This document shows, piece after piece, positions 60,701 through 64,000 of a DNA stretch of 64,000 nt. Source of the DNA: Anaeramoeba flamelloides (Eukaryota; Metamonada; Anaeramoebidae); contig JANTQA010000023.1 of assembly GCA_027625915.1 (NCBI GenBank), forward strand, positions 2,418,001-2,482,000. Reading direction: 5' to 3'. Position 1 is the stretch's first letter; every line of letters starts with the position of its first letter. Below the pieces are notes generated by a model. That model ran no database searches, had not been told where the DNA came from, and saw only the letters and a list, made by a program, of their open reading frames with translations. The position numbers were made by a program, and so were the translations under genes.

Positions 60701-61975
60701 GATAAGCAAAACGATTTAGATGTCACCGAATTTTCTGAAATCCTAACCAAGATTAATTCATTCCAAGACGATCAGAATTTAAATACGGAAAACTATTTCA
60801 AAAAAAGAAGCAAGGAGAAATTGTCAAAAAATGATAATAAAAAAAAGAAAAAAAAACGATCCATGAGCCTTCGTTCAAATCCCATAAGCAGAATAGCCTG
60901 GGGCAATACCAAAGACAGCGAAGTCGGTAATAATAATAACCCAAAGAACCAAACCAAAGGCAAAACACCAGTCTTCCTCGACAACGAAGGAAATAGTTAC
61001 AACGAAGGAAAGAAGAAACAAAAGAAAAAGAAAAAGACCAAGAAAAATAGAAAGAAAAAATCAACCAACAAGAAGAAAAATGCACTCAATTTATCAGTAA
61101 AAATTCCAATTGAAAAAAAGCAAACCCAAAAAAACCCTAAATTTAGTGGACTAACAATTAGCATCAATAGTAAGAATGAAACCAATAAGAAAGAGGATAG
61201 CACGGAAAACGAAAGCAACAGCACCACCAGCAGTGGCAATAAAGACAATAAATCCTATATTGACGAAGAAGAATTATTTTTAATGGGTATCGACCAAATT
61301 ATGACAGATAGGGGAAACCAGGGCAATAAAAGTACACCCAGATTCCATCGAAAAAAGGGTAGGAAAAAAAATAGATTCCAGGTCCCACAAACGCCCACAC
61401 AAGAGGAGTTTGGATTTGGCAGTAAACGATGGTTTGATGAGTTTGTAAGCAAAAAGGAACAAAAGAAATTAAACAATGAGCTGAAAAAACAATTAAAAAA
61501 GGCTAAAAACAACTTAATGAAAAATATGCAACAAAACGAAAACTTGCCAGTATTTATTTGCAATAACAGAATCATCGCAGTAAGTTCGGGCAGCCTTTTA
61601 TCCGCAATAACAGAATTGCAAACAGCGTTCACAATTTGCAATTACAGTTGGGACTATCCTAATTTCTGCACTTTAAATGGGCAAAATGGGAAATTCTCAA
61701 TCAAGGTCAAAATACAAAAGACAGAGCAGGATCTCATTATTGAGCAAATCACTAACCAAATGATCAACCAAAAAAAGATCAAAAAGAAAAAGAAAAAAAA
61801 TTCTCTACAAGAAGAAAAAGAAAATATACAAAAGAAAGTTTTCCAAAAATTAAAAGATTCCGAACAATCTCAGAAAAGAAATTGGAATTTGGCAATAGAA
61901 TTTGTCTGGAAAAATGGATCGGCAAAGAAATTTATCGAAGAAACAGAAAATTTAATTCATTTCTTATCAGAGTAA
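57747..61975 (+). CDS. BRSK/SAD-like serine/threonine kinase
   Basis: Exons: 57747-57780, 57939-57971, 58130-58339 and 59742-61975, all phase 1 and all GT-AG; 836 residues. The N-terminal kinase domain has LGTGSYSKV (15-23), catalytic Lys38 in VAIKI, HRDLKPEN (131-138), DFG (151-153), the activation loop LLQTACGSPHYIAPE with Thr166 (the LKB1-site equivalent) and [20 protein letters not shown]. A UBA-like helical segment typical of AMPK-related kinases follows (DIVEEIEQLGWIKNKQIMEG). A long Lys-rich low-complexity linker separates this from a C-terminal KA1-like region (ELQTAFTICNYSWDYPNFC, NWNLAIEFVWKNGSAKKFIE). All invariant catalytic residues are present. BRSK/SAD and fungal Gin4/Hsl1 relatives act in polarity and cell-cycle control; which role holds here is unknown. 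Confidence 0.94.
58009..58042. repeat. TTTTC pentamer repeat in kinase intron 2
   Basis: About six CTTTT units form part of the polypyrimidine tract before exon 3. Confidence 0.85.
58706..58908 (+). mobile_element. Family 3 element in kinase intron 3
   Basis: ACAAAATTTTCATTCAGCTT is near the left end; a diverged AAAGCCAAATGACAATACTG plus TTTAACAAATG block forms the right end. About 200 bp, same orientation as the gene. Intron 3 (58340-59741, 1402 nt) also has a small fold-back at 59008-59078 (ACTTGAAAACATAA and its complement). Confidence 0.65.
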
Positions 61976-62838
61976 GCCTTGAGTGGCTTTTTATTTTTTA
62001 CTTTTTTTCATTTACATTTTATTTTATTTTGATTTATTTAATTTATTTATTTTAATTTTGAAAAAATTAATTTTTTTTTTTTAATTTTTTAATGAATTAT
62101 CATTACCCATCACCATATTTATTAATATCAAAAAAAAAAATATTATTCATTTTTAATTTTTTTTTTTTAAAAATCCTTTTTGTTTTGGAAATTTTAATTT
62201 TGTCAATTTAAGGATTACTTTCCCTACAAAATGAAAAAAGATTATTTGTTTAAATCGTAATTATCAAGATAAATTTAGATATTCTAAAGTAATTATCATT
62301 TTTGTGGGATCTAGGTTAAAAAAATGACAGAAAATAACACACCTACAAATAAATTATAAATAACTTATACTGTAGACTGGATTCTTTATTAACCCTTTCT
62401 CTTTCCTTTGCAAAGGTTTATGAAAACGGAAAATTTATTTTTTGTTAATAATGATAACTTGTGGACTTGATTTGAAGACTCTAAAAGTTATGAAAATTAA
62501 AGAGTCATGTACTAAAACAAAATTTAGGATTTTGCTTAGATCAGTGATAACTAGTTATCATAAATTTTGAAAAAAAGTATTATTATTGGATAGTCTTAAA
62601 ATCATCTGACTCGTTTAATTTGAGTACATAAAGTACATTTTGAAAAAAAAATAAATTATTAGCAGTATTCGAGAATAAAATGATTAAAATGAAGGAATTT
62701 GTATTATTAATAGTCTAAGTTAAAATTCATTCATCAGAAAAAAGTTGCAAGAATTTTTTTTTACTATTCTGACGTATAATAAAAACAAAGCGTATTATCA
62801 ATGAAAAAACTTATTATTAAACCTGTGAAGAAGAAGAA
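61976..62838. other. Kinase 3' flank
   Basis: AT-rich, no gene recognised. Confidence 0.5.
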
Positions 62839-62985
62839 ATGTTAGAAGATGTATTCACCCCATTTGACTTAATATTCTATATAGAGCAAGAACCAGAAAC
62901 TAACCAAATACATTTGAAATTACAAAGGAGAAATAAAATGAAGATAAATCAAAAAAAAACAAAGAAAAAGAAAAAAAGTAATTAG
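62839..62985 (+). CDS. Possible 48-codon ORF
   Basis: ATG opens MLEDVFTPFDLIFYIEQEPE, then TNQIHLKLQRRNKM and a Lys-rich end, then TAG. The frame is open a few codons further upstream (CEEEE). The acidic first half and basic tail look protein-like, but there is no family match and no splice context. Confidence 0.25.
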   Translation: MLEDVFTPFDLIFYIEQEPETNQIHLKLQRRNKMKINQKKTKKKKKSN

Positions 62986-63210
62986 AAAGAAGAATACAAG
63001 AAGAAGAAGAAGAAGTATAAAAATTAGAAACTGTGAATATCTACAATTTAAAAAGAATTATTTTATATTTTTATTCTTTCTTTTTTTGAAAAATAAACTT
63101 TTTGAAAATAAAAGATCAGTTTTTCATTTTTTTTTTGTTTAGTGTTATTTTTTTTTATTTATAGATGATAACTTTGATAACTTTCGACCTATCAAATTAT
63201 AACTCTTGCA

Positions 63211-63319
63211 ATTTGTATAAAATCGAAAAAATAAGCTTATTAGAATTCCCTCTGAGTGATATTAAAAATATCACCCCTCGAAAATTATAATAAGCTTAAT
63301 TTTTCGATTTTATACAAAT
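63211..63319. repeat. 109-nt fold-back hairpin
   Basis: ATTTGTATAAAATCGAAAAA at 63211 pairs with its complement ending at 63319, and the pairing extends through AAGCTTATTA and a central GTGATATT/AATATCAC stem. An internal bulge carries GAATTCCCTCTGA opposite CCCTCG. It could be a tiny MITE or a transcribed stem-loop. Confidence 0.8.
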
Positions 63320-63562
63320 AACTCCAGTTAAAAGAATAAAATAAACTCTATTTCAAAATAATTGGCCAATTAAAAATCAATTTTTATAAAGAGAAATATT
63401 TTTAATAATTGAAGTTATCTATTATAATATAAAAATTTTGATTTTAATATTCAGTTCTACACTCAAGAGATATTTATTTTTTGTCTAAAAATAAAAAAAA
63501 AACAGTTAAAAAAAAATTGGGACATTTCTTTTGAAAGAAGCATTACATAAAAAATAGAAAAT

Positions 63563-63713
63563 TTAAAAATTTAATAAAAATTCATTTATCGATTCTCCTT
63601 CGATTTGAATAACAAAATCTAATCCCTTTTTCATATTTGAAACCAAATTTTTCATTATTTCATCTGTTACTTCTTTCCAAATTTTCATTTTCATTTTCCA
63701 TTTTAACAAAACA
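63563..63713 (-). CDS. Last exon of an unrecognised minus-strand gene
   Basis: After a strong acceptor on minus (TTTTTTATTTTTTGAACAG), about 50 codons read VLLKWKMKMKIWKEVTDEIM, then KNLVSNMKKGLDFVIQIEGE, then SINEFLLNF and TAA. Composition is protein-like. Upstream exons would lie beyond the right edge of the window. An internal ATG allows a 43-residue minimal product. No family is recognised. Confidence 0.4.
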
Positions 63714-64000
63714 CTGTTCAAAAAATAAAAAAGAGAAAAAATGATTTATTTGCAAACTTTTTATTGTGAGGGGGAAAAATTCAAAACGGTACAAAAGTAA
63801 TTCAAAATTCAAATGTAACATGAGCCATTTATTCTGAAATATAGTTTAAAATAAATTATTTTATTTGAAAAAAAGTCATAATTTTAAAAGTCTTGTTGAT
63901 TTTTTCAATCTAAGTTCAAAATTAAAAAGCATTTCCTTATGTGTTCTTTTTTATTTGAACAAAAAAATATTTTTTGATAAAGTCTCAAAGAAGTAACGAA

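Overview
This is an AT-rich (roughly 80% A+T by eye) nuclear window from a eukaryotic protist. The genes use GT-AG introns, the standard genetic code, and proteins with Asn- and Lys/Glu-rich low-complexity runs. Two Rho-family exchange factors (one DOCK/zizimin type, one DH type) beside ordinary housekeeping genes suggest a free-living amoeba. Anaeramoeba or a dictyostelid-like amoeba are the lineages I would test first. That placement is an inference from protein style, not from a marker gene.

Genes I can assign, left to right: start of an IQ-RhoGEF gene (minus, 1.6-2.4 kb); a very large DOCK-family RhoGEF (plus, 14.3-21.0 kb); proteasome lid subunit Rpn6/PSMD11 (plus, 25.0-27.0 kb, one intron); a 5S rRNA gene (plus, 28.73-28.85 kb); an NHP6-like single HMG-box protein (minus, 33.66-34.07 kb, two exons); a SERBP1/Stm1-family ribosome-binding protein (plus, 42.6-45.6 kb, three exons); ribosomal protein eS10 with an RGG tail (plus, 48.9-49.8 kb, three exons); and a BRSK/SAD-type protein kinase (plus, 57.7-62.0 kb, four exons). 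Many exons have no start codon of their own, so the models were built from splice sites, reading phase and family alignment.

The rest is not empty. At least seven families of short inverted-repeat DNA elements (MITE-like, mostly with TA target duplications) are scattered through it. Some are nested in one another and some sit in host introns. Several single-copy fold-back elements and a hairpin element carrying a 10-bp tandem array are also present. Between the repeats lie coding-like fragments (7.2-8.5, 12.1-12.4, 32.3-32.9, 35.4-36.3, 46.35-46.55 and 55.9-57.7 kb) that look like short unrecognised genes or decaying gene relics.

There is no operon logic. The identified genes work in actin and Rho signalling (DOCK, RhoGEF), protein turnover (Rpn6), translation (5S rRNA, eS10, SERBP1-like), chromatin (HMG box) and polarity or cell-cycle kinase signalling (BRSK-like). 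I found no CRISPR, tRNA, virus-like element or intact transposase gene.
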